NCBI GenBank assembly: GCA_009731375.1
Contig: BJOX01000322.1
Location: 25,225 to 51,919, forward strand
Source: Paulinella micropora
Lineage: Eukaryota; Cercozoa; Imbricatea; Euglyphida
Direction of reading: 5' to 3'
Length of the DNA: 26,695 bases
The notes under the pieces are model-generated. The model searched no databases. It was given only the letters and a program-made list of their open reading frames with translations, and had not been told where the DNA came from. This document shows, in pieces, positions 10,286 to 21,227 of the stretch; position 1 is the first letter of the stretch; the number at the start of each line of letters is the position of its first letter. Both the position numbers and the translations under genes were made by a program.

Positions 10286-13248
10286 AGGACGGTGATTGTT
10301 GCGAAGGTGTCTATACAGATTGCCAACTTCGGTATATTCCCGCCCACACACCTGGCACTTGTTAATTTTCCTATCACAGGGCAGTGCACCAGAACGTTCC
10401 ATTCGGTAAGGTACGCGTATGTCTTACCTTGACTTGACTTCCCTGTCGTGGGTCTTCATGTGTCGTTTACGACTGCACACCACAGCAGCAGCCGTGAAAA
10501 TCGTTGTGAAAACAGTCAAGATAACTAGCGGCTGCGCCAGCGAGTATACCTGAACCACGAGGTGAAGTTCTTGTTGCAGATATCGCAGTAGATGGCGGCG
10601 GGCTTGACCCCCAGTTGCACGGTTCTGGGCGAGGTGGAGACTTGGTAAATGAAGGGTTCGCGGGATTGAGCGAGGGATGGAGAGTTGAAAGAGTACGAGG
10701 AAGGGACGGGCGAAGAGTTGTTAGAGGAAGGTAAAGACATGGAGTTGACGAGGGCAGACGAGAGGGTTGCAGCAGTGACAGAGGAATTGGTGGCATTACC
10801 AGTGATAGCGGTCGAAGATGATAGTGGTGTAGTACTGAAAGAGTAGGAAGCGGAGGTGGCAGGCGTAGCAGAGAGGGAAGCAGTGATGGGGTTGGTAGAG
10901 AAGGAGGAGGTGATGGAGGAGGGGGCAGAGTAGGAAGTTATCGAGGGGGTAGAGTAGGAGGATGTGATGGTGGCGGAGTAGGAGGAAGTGATGGGTGTGG
11001 TGGTAGAGAAGGAAGTGGTCATAGAGGTGGGGGTAGAGTAAGAGGAAGTGATGGGCGTGGAGATGGAGAAGGAAGAGGGTACAGTCATGGCGGAGAAAGA
11101 AGGAGAGATCAGCGTGGCGGCGGTGGATGCAGCGGGGACGGGCAGAGCGTTGGTGGAGAAGGAGTTAGCTACGCGTGCGGGGGTGGAGGAGTTTGCGAAC
11201 GCGTGCAAGATCATGGGGGCTTCTTTGTCCCTCACGAGGCGGGCATTAGGGAGAGTCCTTGAGTTGATGACACGGGAGGCCATGGGTGTGAGCGTGTCGT
11301 AGCTGGCGGCCATGGCGGACCGCGACTGCAACACTGGGGAACCGTTGATCTGCGCGGCGGAGGGGCGCAGCACCACGGAGTCAAACCCAGCGGGCAGGAC
11401 AATATGGGAAGGCTCCTGCGTGGTGGTGGACAGCACAGTGGCTGGACAGGGGATGACGTTCCCAGTCTTTTGGTTCAGCTGCACGGAGAGCGCCTGCGCG
11501 GCGCTGCTGAAGTTGTTGTTTGAAAGGAAGGATTGCACCGCCTGGTTGCTGGCAGAGCCCGTGACAGAAGGTGCACGCACCCACTGTGTGTCAGAGAAGG
11601 CAACTGACCCTGAGTCTTCTTGCAACTCGGGCAAGTCCCCGGCTGTGCGCAACACATAGGCGCTCACTTCCTCAGGCATTTGTTTGCTTCTGGTATAACC
11701 CCCGGTGTTGGCAAGCGTTGCCTGCGCGTTGGACAAGGCCTCACTCTCATACATCTACAAGCCACAAAACACGCATGACATAAGACTTGATTCACACAGT
11801 GAATAGACCTTGTCCCGCTCCCCTCACTGCCACCACCATATATGGATGCATGTTTCAGCATACAAATAGCTGCTACTAGGGCGTATAACCACATGTGGAT
11901 AATCTTAGAGCTATCATCCTTTTGGCCCGATTTTCACGGGAAATTACGGGAAAACTTTTCACAGAGGTGCAGGGTGGACTTGTAGCATTTTCAGGGCCTC
12001 TCCCAGGTTGCGCTCTAGCTCTTGCTTCGAGAGGTGCTTGAGCTTGGAACCTCGATCCGAGTCCGCAAAGGAAGACATGGATGAAGACCCACTGTTGATG
12101 GCAGGGGTGGTGGAGGAGATTCCCATGTTGGTGCGTGCAAGCGCAAACGAGTTGTTGTCCGGCAGATAACGGGGCGCGGGGGCCGAGTGGTATATTGCGG
12201 GCATGGATCCAGACGACAGCGAGGCGCTGGATGCATAGCGCGAGGCGGAACCGAAGGAGGCCGGTACGGAGAGGGAACTTGTTGTCATGCTTGGGGAAAG
12301 GGAAGCTAATTTGGCTCCACTGTCCACAGAGCGAGCTGTGACGAATGGGGAGTCCACAGAGCGAGCTTGCGTGGCGAACTGAGAGGGCAGCACGGCTTGA
12401 GTGGACGCTGCTTGTGCGAGCTGTGGCGTCATTTGGATACTCGGGCGCCACTTGGACCTCGACACAGACAGCTGCCTAAATACTTGTTCTGGGACTTGCT
12501 GTTTATTGTCATCCACAGTCCACCGCACAGTTTGCTCCAGTTGGTTCCCGTTTTCCACGATGAAGTCGTCCGAGCCCGAAGTGGTGACCGGGTAGGGCGG
12601 ACTGGCAGCTACGAACCGGAGCTGCTCTGTAGCTAGCGGTCTCCTCTTCTTGCTGCGGCTGTGCAAGGCCACCGTGAACATGGCCACTGAGACACCTCCC
12701 ACCTGATTCCACAAGACATGTTCAGAATCGTATGCTCCTACTCCTTCATTCATAAACAGGTTCGGAATGGTATGTTCATTTCACTCGTGAGAACTACTCA
12801 TCTCCGAAATTCCAAAACATCTTCCATTATCTCACTTTCTATCATAAGCAAATGTGAAGTTACCACCACGGACACCGCAGACACCGCAGACACCCCTAAC
12901 AATGGGATCTGATGGGTGCTATCTTCGCACCCATCATAGTCGAGGTACCTGCAAACGACCAGCAACCAGTAAACATGCATTCAAATAGTAACACGACACA
13001 GCACAAAGCAAGACGCAAGGAACTACACATACACACACAAACGACACTTGCACTGGCACAAAGTCAATACCCGATCTGAACAGCGAGATAAGGAGCCTCA
13101 GGACTTGAAATGGGCATGAACGACACAATTGGCTGGTTCGCTGAGCCTGCCGCATGCACACATGTGGAACGCCAACACCAAGAAAGAAAGAAAGAGAGAA
13201 AGAGAGAAAGAAAGAAAGAAAGAAAGGAAAGGAAAGGAAAGGAAAGGA

Positions 13249-13280
<32 letters not shown>

Positions 13281-14724
13281 AATAAAGAAAGAAAGAAAGA
13301 CCTGTTAGTTGGCCTGAAGAGTTGATGGACGAGTTGCAGCGCGCTTGCCAAGTCAAGACGACATTGCAGATCCCATCGTAGTTGCTGCTCGTGGTTTGAC
13401 GAGACAGGCCACAGAATTGGAACAGCTGCGCTTCCGTCAGAGTGAAATGGACCCATCCTCGCTCAGAACCGTTCAAAACCAAGGTGACCTGCACAATTCA
13501 TGCACGACATATCCATATCTGATCATGCAAAAAGTACGTAAAGTATCATGCCTGTATGCATTTTGGTTCTGGCTGGTCAAGATTTCTAGGCTAAGTAACA
13601 GACCGGAATGGGGCACTTGGCGCTGTAAGGCGCTTCTCTGTCGATGCAGTCGTTGAGTTCGTAGTTATCAAAGGATTGAAGGAACATCTCGATCGAGGCC
13701 TGCCCAGCCAAGTCGAGCTCCCTCAGCTTCAAGTGTAACACCGCTCCGAAGAGTTGCCAGTAGTAGTGCTGCTTATTTTTCGGGTCAGTCAACGAGACGG
13801 TGTCGCAGTCAGTCTGCGGCGGCAGAATGAAGCGGAGACCCACTGCGTTGGTCGGCGAGTCTGGCACAGTGAGGCAACTGAACAAGATTTGAGCCTCTGG
13901 TTCAGCATCGTGGACGCCTTCCCAAGGGGGCGCCAAGCGCTTGAATAAGCCAGCGTTCGCCTTAGTGAGGTTGGCCTGTTGAGCGGCCGGCCAGGCCAAT
14001 GTGGTGGGATTGGTCACCACCGTGGTATTGTGCAGCTCGGTGCAGGAGTCGTCGTCCAGTGGGCTGGCCAGCTTGTGGAAGAACAGGCTGCTACCTGCCA
14101 TATAGTGCTTGCCTTGGTTCATGGCTGTGTTCACCAGCCGGAGCCTGTACCAGCCATCCTTCAGCATGGTATTGGGAATCACAAGTTGGTGCCAGGCCAA
14201 CTGCAAGTCGCAGTCCTCCAAATGGAAAGCCACCACTTTGCGCACTTGCGAGCTTGGGAACTCTGAGGGGAACTTCAGATCAACAGACTCCGGGATCACC
14301 TCCACGAAACAGTTTCCCTCAAGCTTGTTCATGGCAAGCTTGGGTAACCACATTCCGATGGCAGGAGTCTGGTCACAGTAGAAGGGAAAGAACATTGGAG
14401 TAGATTTGAGGAGGGCACACAAAACAGACGAAAGTGACATCAGATCAAGAATAGGCCTTGATGGGTGCAGCTGTCGTGATCAGTGGCAGAAAGTTTACCT
14501 TGGGCGGGATGAAAGAAGTGAAAACCCCTTTCGGAGAATTGTTCGTGGTCAAAATCCCTTGCTTGAAAGCACAGGATGGGCCTGACGGTAGCGAGGGAAA
14601 GAACTCATCGACATTTAGGTTCGCCTACAAGAAGGCAGCAGGTGAAAAAAAGGGAAAGGCCTTGGAAAAGGATGGCATGCAGCAGGGAGAGTGTTTGTGT
14701 GTGTGTGTGTGCGCGCGCGCCGCG

Positions 14725-14800
<76 letters not shown>

Positions 14801-15473
14801 GGGGGGGGAGGAGGGAGGGANNNNNNNNNNNNNNNNNNNNNNNNNNNNNNNNNNNNNNNNNNNNNNNNNNNNNNNNNNNNNNNNNNNNNNNNNNNNNNNN
14901 NNNNNNNNNNNNNNNNNNNNNNNNNNNNNNNNNNNNNNNNNNNNNNNNNNNNNNNNNNNNNNNNNNNNNNNNNNNNNNNNNNNNNNNNNNNNNNNNNNNN
15001 NNNNNNNNNNNNNNNNNNNNNNNNNNNNNNNNNNNNNNNNNNNNNNNNNNNNNNNNNNNNNNNNNNNNNNNNNNNNNNNNNNNNNNNNNNNNNNNNNNNN
15101 NNNNNNNNNNNNNNNNNNNNNNNNNNNNNNNNNNNNNNNNNNNNNNNNNNNNNNNNNNNNNNNNNNNNNNNNNNNNNNNNNNNNNNNNNNNNNNNNNNNN
15201 NNNNNNNNNNNNNNNNNNNNNNNNNNNNNNNNNNNNNNNNNNNNNNNNNNNNNNNNNNNNNNNNNNNNNNNNNNNNNNNNNNNNNNNNNNNNNNNNNNNN
15301 NNNNNNNNNNNNNNNNNNNNNNNNNNNNNNNNNNNNNNNNNNNNNNNNNNNNNNNNNNNNNNNNNNNNNNNNNNNNNNNNNNNNNNNNNNNNNNNNNNNN
15401 NNNNNNNNNNNNNNNNNNNNNNNNNNNNNNNNNNNNNNNNNNNNNNNNNNNNNNNNNNNNNNNNNNNNNNNNN

Positions 15474-15559
<86 letters not shown>

Positions 15560-15564
15560 GAACG

Positions 15565-15600
<36 letters not shown>

Positions 15601-17349
15601 AGAGCAACCATTTCCATGAACTGCAGCTCCTGCTGTGGGACTTGAATGGCATGGCAGAGGGATACGTAAAGCGGCATGGCAAGCGACTGCTGCTTGAGCG
15701 CCATGTCCACCCGCTGCAAAACACCACAACAACATGTGTTATGTGTTACACTCTCTTCCTCCGTCACACGACTACAGACAGTACACAGATATACAGACAT
15801 ACATTCACACATACAGACAGACAGCCTACCTGTTGGTAGTGGCAAACTTGCCCTGCATCGCTGAGGAAAGATCCTAGCATATCCCCCGGCGAAACAAAAC
15901 TGTTGATAGCGCAAGGATCTGTTTGCTCTTCCTTATAAACGAGGCAATCATCAGGGATGGCCATGAGGCCTTGTGTCAAGGCCTCGTGGCAGAGTTGACA
16001 GGGTGAGCCCGCGACATCCGGAATGCGCTCGTCACCATAGTAGACGCGCGCGGTCCCTTTAACAACACCAAGCGTGGCAGAGAGTGAGAAAAAATGTGTC
16101 TTAGTGCGTGCGACAGAGTCGCCTCGCCTCAAAGTAATGGAAAAGAGACATTGCAGGATGATAAGGAAGAGATTGGGATGTTGATGATTAGTACGTACGG
16201 AAGAGGACACGCACGTTGAGCGCGCTCGCTCGATATGCAATCACCGCCTAGTAAAAGCACGATATCGGATGAAAACACAGCGCATGTAAATGTTTCTGCG
16301 CGGAATGGGAAGGACAGTAGGTAGACAAGAAAGAAAGAAAAGAAAAGAAAAGAAAAGGAAAGAAGGAAAGAAAGAAAGAAAGAAAGAAAGGGAAAGAAAG
16401 GAAAGGAAAGGAAAGGAAAGAAAAAGGAAAGGCGCGGCATGGGAAGGACAGCAGGTAGACAAGAAAGAAAGAAAGAAAGAAAGAAAAAAAGAAAGAAAGA
16501 AAAGAAAGAAAGAAAGAAAGAAAGGAAGAAAGGAAAGAAAGGAAAAGAAAGGAAAGGAAAGGAAATAAAAGGAACGGAAAGGAAAAGAAAGCAGGGGTTA
16601 CTGTTAAGGCAGATCCGTCTGGGGCGGGAAGCACACCGCCTGCACGCGAGCACACGAGCTTGCTCGGGTCCGTGATCGGCAGCAAACACTGTATATATGT
16701 ATGTGTGTATGCATGCATGTGTATGTATGTATGTATGTATGTATGTATGTACCACAGGCGTCTACTCGCAGCTCCGTATGTGTTGAGAAATGCCTGCGCA
16801 GCCATGAATCAGCAGCAAATGCGTTGCATGTTCCTTTGGACTCATGCAGTCCAAGGAACCACACGTGGTGCCTTGTGTTTTGTGAGATCGAATTTCAATT
16901 CATTCAAGGGGCAGAGGAAGAGGGCTAGAGTTGGAGGATAGAACAAGTCGAGGGGGAACGGGCTAAGGGCTAGCCTTGAGAGGTTAAGGAAAGCTTGAGA
17001 GGTTAAGGAAAGCTTACGGGATCTGCAGGAACTGCGAGGAAAAGATGGGGTATACGACGCCAGGTGGACACACACCTACAGCACACGAGAAAATCCGTGC
17101 TAGCCCTCCACCCCCAGCCACCACCACAAACACACACCCAACTCGCCACTACCTACCCACCCGCAATCCAAAAATCGAAAAACTCCCCCCCGCCCCCCCG
17201 TCTCATTTTTTCCGCCCCTCTCTCTTTCTTCCTTCACAAATTTACCATCAAGCGTGGACTGGGGCACGAACGTCGTATTTTTGTAGTAGGCAAGGTTGTT
17301 CTTGTAGTAAGCTAGGTTAGTGGTGTTGATACATTCGCAGGCCTTCAAA
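9608..17349 (-). CDS. Large multi-exon putative DNA-binding regulator with two C2H2 fingers and an AT-hook
   Basis: Fifteen exons are joined by phase-matched GT-AG introns: 17349-17246, 16056-15830, 15713-15609, 14624-14499, 14368-13604, 13488-13302, 13146-13071, 12948-12894, 12702-11980, 11754-10550, 10472-10428, 10370-10291, 10151-10087, 10001-9971, 9789-9608. This gives about 1,324 residues from the first exon listed; the true start lies upstream. Residues 1-548 are unrecognised and look globular. Residues 564-570 (RSKKRRP) resemble a nuclear-localisation signal. Residues 790-1150 are Ser/Thr-rich. Finger 1 (C1179, C1182, H1195, H1199) and finger 2 (C1211, C1214, H1227, H1232) have 12 residues between Cys and His; the first is split by an intron and completed only after splicing. 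An AT-hook core (KRGRPKK, 1241-1247) follows, then an acidic Asn/Asp/Glu tail. These features suggest a chromatin or transcription factor; targets are unknown. The last two junctions and the exon ending at 12894 are the weakest. Without the 9971/9789 junction, translation stops at 9905. Confidence 0.7.
10207..10288. repeat. Poly-G and (GA)n tract inside a regulator intron
   Basis: An impure G run of about 45 bases is followed by GA repeats. In the sense of the gene (minus) this is (CT)n then poly-C, starting two bases after the CACC|GTCCTC donor inferred for the second finger exon. Confidence 0.95.
13182..13301. repeat. (GAAA)n/(GGAAA)n tract in a regulator intron
   Basis: About 120 bp of purine tetramers and pentamers. 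On the sense strand it is (TTTC)n and begins inside the 5' splice site CTAACAG|GTCTTTC of the exon ending at 13302. Confidence 0.95.
14696..15597. repeat. (TG)n(CG)n(GA)n microsatellites around an assembly gap
   Basis: TG repeats, then about 20 bp of CG repeats, then GA repeats and G runs reach the gap at 14821. GA repeats resume at 15474 and run to 15597, with a few GAGC units. All of this lies within one intron (15608-14625) of the minus-strand gene. Confidence 0.95.
14821..15473. other. Assembly gap (653 N)
   Basis: Bases are unknown. The flanks are GA repeats on both sides. The exons on each side join in phase 0 without needing anything from the gap, but an in-frame exon could be hidden. 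Confidence 1.
16300..16590. repeat. Two ~134-bp units with purine microsatellite
   Basis: The lead GCGGAATGGGAAGGACAG at 16300 recurs at 16434 with single-base differences. Both copies run through AGGTAGACAAGAAAG into (GAAA)n and (GGAAA)n. This is a minisatellite-like duplication inside the first large intron of the minus-strand gene (17245-16057). Confidence 0.85.
16688..16752. repeat. (TATG)n microsatellite
   Basis: Tetranucleotide tract, the same motif as the CATA array at 19917-21224 but in opposite orientation. Confidence 0.95.
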
Positions 17350-17632
17350 CTGCAACAATAAAGGAAATCAATTAGCCCTCAATAGTCTGAAGCAGGAAGC
17401 AGAAGGATGAGGTGGGGAGGAACCGAAGAAAAATTAAAAAAATGATACATAAAATGAGAAATTCATTGAAAAAAATCAAAAAGTATCACATCTGTGTTCT
17501 CTTTGTACTACTTTTGGCTCTAATTTACACTTGTACTACTTAGCAAGAGCTCTCATCCTTTCTGAGCTATTGCTAATATGAATGAATAAGTAAAAATTAG
17601 ATCGAAAGAAAAGGAAAGGAGGGGAGGGGAGG

Positions 17633-18198
17633 AGAGAGAGAGAGAGAGAGGGGGGGGGGGGGNNNNNNNNNNNNNNNNNNNNNNNNNNNNNNNNNNNNNN
17701 NNNNNNNNNNNNNNNNNNNNNNNNNNNNNNNNNNNNNNNNNNNNNNNNNNNNNNNNNNNNNNNNNNNNNNNNNNNNNNNNNNNNNNNNNNNNNNNNNNNN
17801 NNNNNNNNNNNNNNNNNNNNNNNNNNNNNNNNNNNNNNNNNNNNNNNNNNNNNNNNNNNNNNNNNNNNNNNNNNNNNNNNNNNNNNNNNNNNNNNNNNNN
17901 NNNNNNNNNNNNNNNNNNNNNNNNNNNNNNNNNNNNNNNNNNNNNNNNNNNNNNNNNNNNNNNNNNNNNNNNNNNNNNNNNNNNNNNNNNNNNNNNNNNN
18001 NNNNNNNNNNNNNNNNNNNNNNNNNNNNNNNNNNNNNNNNNNNNNNNNNNNNNNNNNNNNNNNNNNNNNNNNNNNNNNNNNNNNNNNNNNNNNNNNNNNN
18101 NNNNAAGGAGGGGGGGGGGGGGGGGGGGGGAGGAGGCACAGAGACGAGAAGAGGAGAGGAGAAAGAGAGAGCGAGAGAGAGAGAGAGAGCGAGAGAGC

Positions 18199-18229
<31 letters not shown>

Positions 18230-18311
18230 AGAGAGAGAGGAGAGGAGAGAGAGAGGAGAGGGAGAGAGATGGAGAGAGGAGAGGGAGAGAGAGAGAGAGA
18301 AGAGAGAGAGA
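17633..18311. repeat. (GA)n and poly-G around an assembly gap
   Basis: GA and G runs border the gap at 17663-18104 (442 N). To its right a poly-G run of about 20 bases leads into about 170 bp of interrupted GA repeats. It lies between candidate 5' exons of the minus-strand gene, so an exon may be missing here. Confidence 0.95.
17663..18104. other. Assembly gap (442 N)
   Basis: Bases are unknown, with G runs at both edges. The phases of the exons on either side (phase 1 out of 18378, phase 2 into 17349) do not fit directly, which would be explained by an exon hidden in this gap. Confidence 1.
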
Positions 18312-18377
18312 ATGGAGGGTGCCTGTCTGTGTGAATCTCTCCCACCACGCCCCCCCCAACACACACAAAAACACAAC

Positions 18378-18479
18378 CCTGTGACTTCTTGTTCGTGGGG
18401 TTCTGGGGTTCTTTGCCCCATTTTGAAACCTCTTCATCTATGACTTTGTAAACTTTAGAAAACCTCTTTTCGTCTTGAA
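18378..18479 (-). CDS. Candidate 5' exon of the regulator gene
   Basis: On the minus strand, TTTTCAAG precedes an open segment encoding QDEKRFSKVYKVIDEEVSKW and then GKEPQNPTNKKSQ, ending at G|GTTGTG. Its charged, non-repetitive composition looks coding. It would enter in phase 1 and leave in phase 1. It cannot join the exon at 17349 directly, and an intervening exon would have to be in the gap. It could also belong to another transcript. Confidence 0.4.
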
Positions 18480-18483
18480 CTTG

Positions 18484-19647
18484 AAAACACGTAAGCAAGG
18501 ATGGGACTGTGTGGGATCGAAATCATATTAAAAAAAATGATCGATGCTGGTTGTGTTGATTGGATATGAGAAGCTCTTTGTGGTTTCAGGCTAATAATGA
18601 GTCCTTCCATTCTTTGATAAGACGGGTGTTTTGGCATCTGCGTTAGCAGAAAGGGAAACAAACAGGACAAAACGAGAAAAGTAGAAAGCAATTTTCTGTG
18701 TGTTATTCAATGTACGCGTTTTGACGCATCAATATGAATATCCCGAGCATTTCGCTTCAAACTCTCCATCATTCAATCACTTCCAATCGTACTTTGGTTG
18801 TTATATCACCGAATTTCAAAAAGACTCGAGTATTCGTATGGTGCAGTGAAAACCAATATGAACCACGATGGCTGCAAATTCAACAAAGTCGGTGCTATAA
18901 TTGCCAAAAAATGAACCACACTTGCTTATCTATTATTCTCATAATTCAAAATGTCAAATGTGACATCCTTACATGTATAAAGTAATACTAATGCATCTTT
19001 TTCTCTCGATAAGAAAGCTTTTTACTAAAGAGTCATCATGGCATAAAAACGCTAACAAACCAACCAAAACCGGAGGAAGGAGAGGAAATAAGACAAATGT
19101 GACACAATACGTTTGAATCATTATTAGAACTATGTAAAAGACAAAGGGACACCTACTACGAGCTGTAAGATGTCAGTAGTGGGAACACAAACAGATCTCA
19201 CAACTAATTTTGGCCACGAAACGAAACCAAAAAAAAAAATAATAAAAAAAATACTGGATTCTTTTACACCAAAAAGTCCAGAATATGAAAGTAAACAAAA
19301 AAGAATCAAGTTGTGGGTAATTACCTTGCAGTTGTCTGCAATATGAAGAGGCCAACCACAACCACAAAACTCATCAATTACGAACCAGAGCCCGGTCTCT
19401 GTGGGTAGCAGTCATTCAGACTCCCTTCCGGCCTATCTCGACTAAGGCCCTTAATCTCAATGTTGTCAAGTGGAAAAAGTCTGCACACTTATCTTGGGCT
19501 CGTTCGTCATGAAATACGAAGATACAATGTTATGCGGGGCTCATTCATCAAGAAATAAAGATTCGCGCTCTTCCGAATAAAAATTTCAGCTCAGGAAAAT
19601 CTATTCGCACTGGAAGCACACCAAGCGTGGTACGGTCATTCAATTAC
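18484..19647. other. Mostly non-coding AT-rich interval
   Basis: No clear gene. Two possible minus-strand splice acceptors are seen: CTAACGCAG before 18637 and TTCATATTGCAG before 19335. The second would start an 11-nt microexon (19335-19325) with donor GTAATT. Both are speculative. A plus-strand frame at 18734-18985 has no motif. Confidence 0.4.
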
Positions 19648-19857
19648 AATTTTCAAACTTGTCGATAAGTCTTGTCGGGTTTGGTTTCCAAGGCTTCTGT
19701 CCGGTTTGGTTTCCAGGTTTCCACCATATCGACCTTCCGCCTGAAAAAGATGTGTGAAAATTGCCAAAACAGATAGTTTTTCTTCGTCATTTTCTGTGGC
19801 ATGTACTGTGCATATTTGCCACAAGAACTCACTGGCATTTGACACACAACGATCCAT
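19648..19857 (-). CDS. Candidate first coding exon on the minus strand
   Basis: An ATG at 19857 opens 70 codons with non-repetitive, soluble-protein-like content (MDRCVSNASEFLWQICTVHA, then TENDEEKLSVLAIFTHLFQA), ending at ATT|GTAATTG in phase 0. It lies upstream of the regulator gene in the same orientation and just outside the CATA array. A 25-bp imperfect internal repeat (GGAAACCAAACC at two sites, near 19672-19715) is not a multiple of three, which argues somewhat against old coding sequence. It could be the regulator's N-terminus or a small separate gene. Confidence 0.35.
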
Positions 19858-19916
19858 CCCCATCCATGCGTTAAATTTTTTTTTACTGTACATAAGTGCA
19901 CATGTCATGCATGAAA

Positions 19917-20291
19917 CATGAATACATACACATACATACATACATACATACATATGTACATACATACTTACATACATACTTACATACATACAAACATACA
20001 TACATATACATGAATACATACACATACATACAAGTCTCATACATACATACATACATACATATACATACATATACATACATGCATACATACATATGTGTAC
20101 ATACATACATATGTATGTTACATACATACAAACATACATACATACATACATACATACATACATACACACATACATACATACATACATGCATACATACATA
20201 CATACATACATACAATGTACATATGTACATATGTAGAAAATCCAGATTTCGATCTAGGGGTTTTCAAAGCTACCCTGTAACCATATGTACA

Positions 20292-20322
<31 letters not shown>

Positions 20323-20613
20323 GTACATAAAAACATACAACATACATACATACCATACATACATACATACATACATCAGTTACTTTATTTTATTATGGTT
20401 ACAGGGTAGCTTTGAAAACCACCTAGATTGAAATCTGGGTTTTCTATATATGTATGTAACATACATAAATACATTCATACAAACATACATACATACATAC
20501 ATACAAATATACATACATACATACATATATGCATACATACATACATACATACATACAATACATACATACATATACATACATACATACATACATGCATACA
20601 TACATACATTTCA

Positions 20614-20644
<31 letters not shown>

Positions 20645-20732
20645 GTACATACATACATACATACATACCTACCTACCTACCTACCTACCTACCTACCTAC
20701 CTACGTACATACATACATACATACATACACAC

Positions 20733-20763
<31 letters not shown>

Positions 20764-20946
20764 CATACATACACACACAGATAGACAGACACACAGACAT
20801 ACAGACACACAGACACACAGACACAGACAGACAGACAGGCATGCGTACATGCGTGCATACATACTTACATACATACATACATACATAAATATATACATAC
20901 ATACATACATACATACATACATACATGTACATACGTACTTACTTAC

Positions 20947-20977
<31 letters not shown>

Positions 20978-21224
20978 CAGACATACAGACATACATACAT
21001 ACATACATACATACATAAATACATACATAAATACATACATATATACATATATGCATAGATACATACATACATACATACATACATACGTACATACACACAT
21101 ACATACATACATACATACATACCTACATACATGCATACATACATGCATACATACATACATACATACATACATTCATACATACATACATCATACATACACA
21201 CATACATACATGCATACATACATA
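19917..21224. repeat. ~1.3-kb (CATA)n array
   Basis: Almost uninterrupted ACATAC tetranucleotide sequence on the + strand, with islands of CTAC (20668-20704) and CAGA/CACA (20775-20840). It is interrupted by an inverted repeat at 20234-20446. It ends CATAG three bases before the P450 start codon. Frames rich in Tyr, Ile, His, Thr, Cys, Val or Met through it are artefacts of the repeat. Confidence 0.97.
20234..20446. repeat. Inverted repeat (52/53-bp arms) inside the CATA array
   Basis: The left arm 20234-20285 and the right arm 20394-20446 are reverse complements apart from two substitutions and a one-base indel. The 108-bp spacer is mostly CATA repeat. The arms carry TTTTCAAAGCTACCCTGTAA and its complement, unrelated to the tetranucleotide. 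Confidence 0.9.
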
Positions 21225-21227
21225 GTG

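Noticed and set aside
9781-10432. Plus-strand frames of about 125 codons
   Set aside because: They overlap the exons encoding the zinc fingers and AT-hook on the minus strand and include poly-Gly from the G run.
11048-11659. Plus-strand frames of 84 and 115 codons
   Set aside because: They are opposite-strand shadows of the Ser/Thr-rich exon 11754-10550 of the regulator.
14458-15914. Apparent 340-430-codon frames across the N runs near 15 kb
   Set aside because: They cross assembly gaps and GA repeats. Only 15609-15713 and 14499-14624 on the minus strand have coding character.
16753-16805. Alternative minus-strand start exon (MAAQAFLNTYGAASRRL) plus a small exon near 16610-16650
   Set aside because: The phases can be made to fit the exon at 16056, but the donor is the edge of a TATG tract, and the exon at 17349-17246 fits with better splice signals. 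Kept only as a possible alternative first exon.
19896-21172. Long frames rich in Tyr, Ile, His, Thr or in Met, Tyr, Val, Cys on both strands
   Set aside because: They are translations of the CATA/TATG tetranucleotide, open in several frames at once because the repeat has no stop codons.
19917-21224. CRISPR-like regularly spaced repeat
   Set aside because: It is a plain tetranucleotide microsatellite without unique spacers, in a eukaryotic context.
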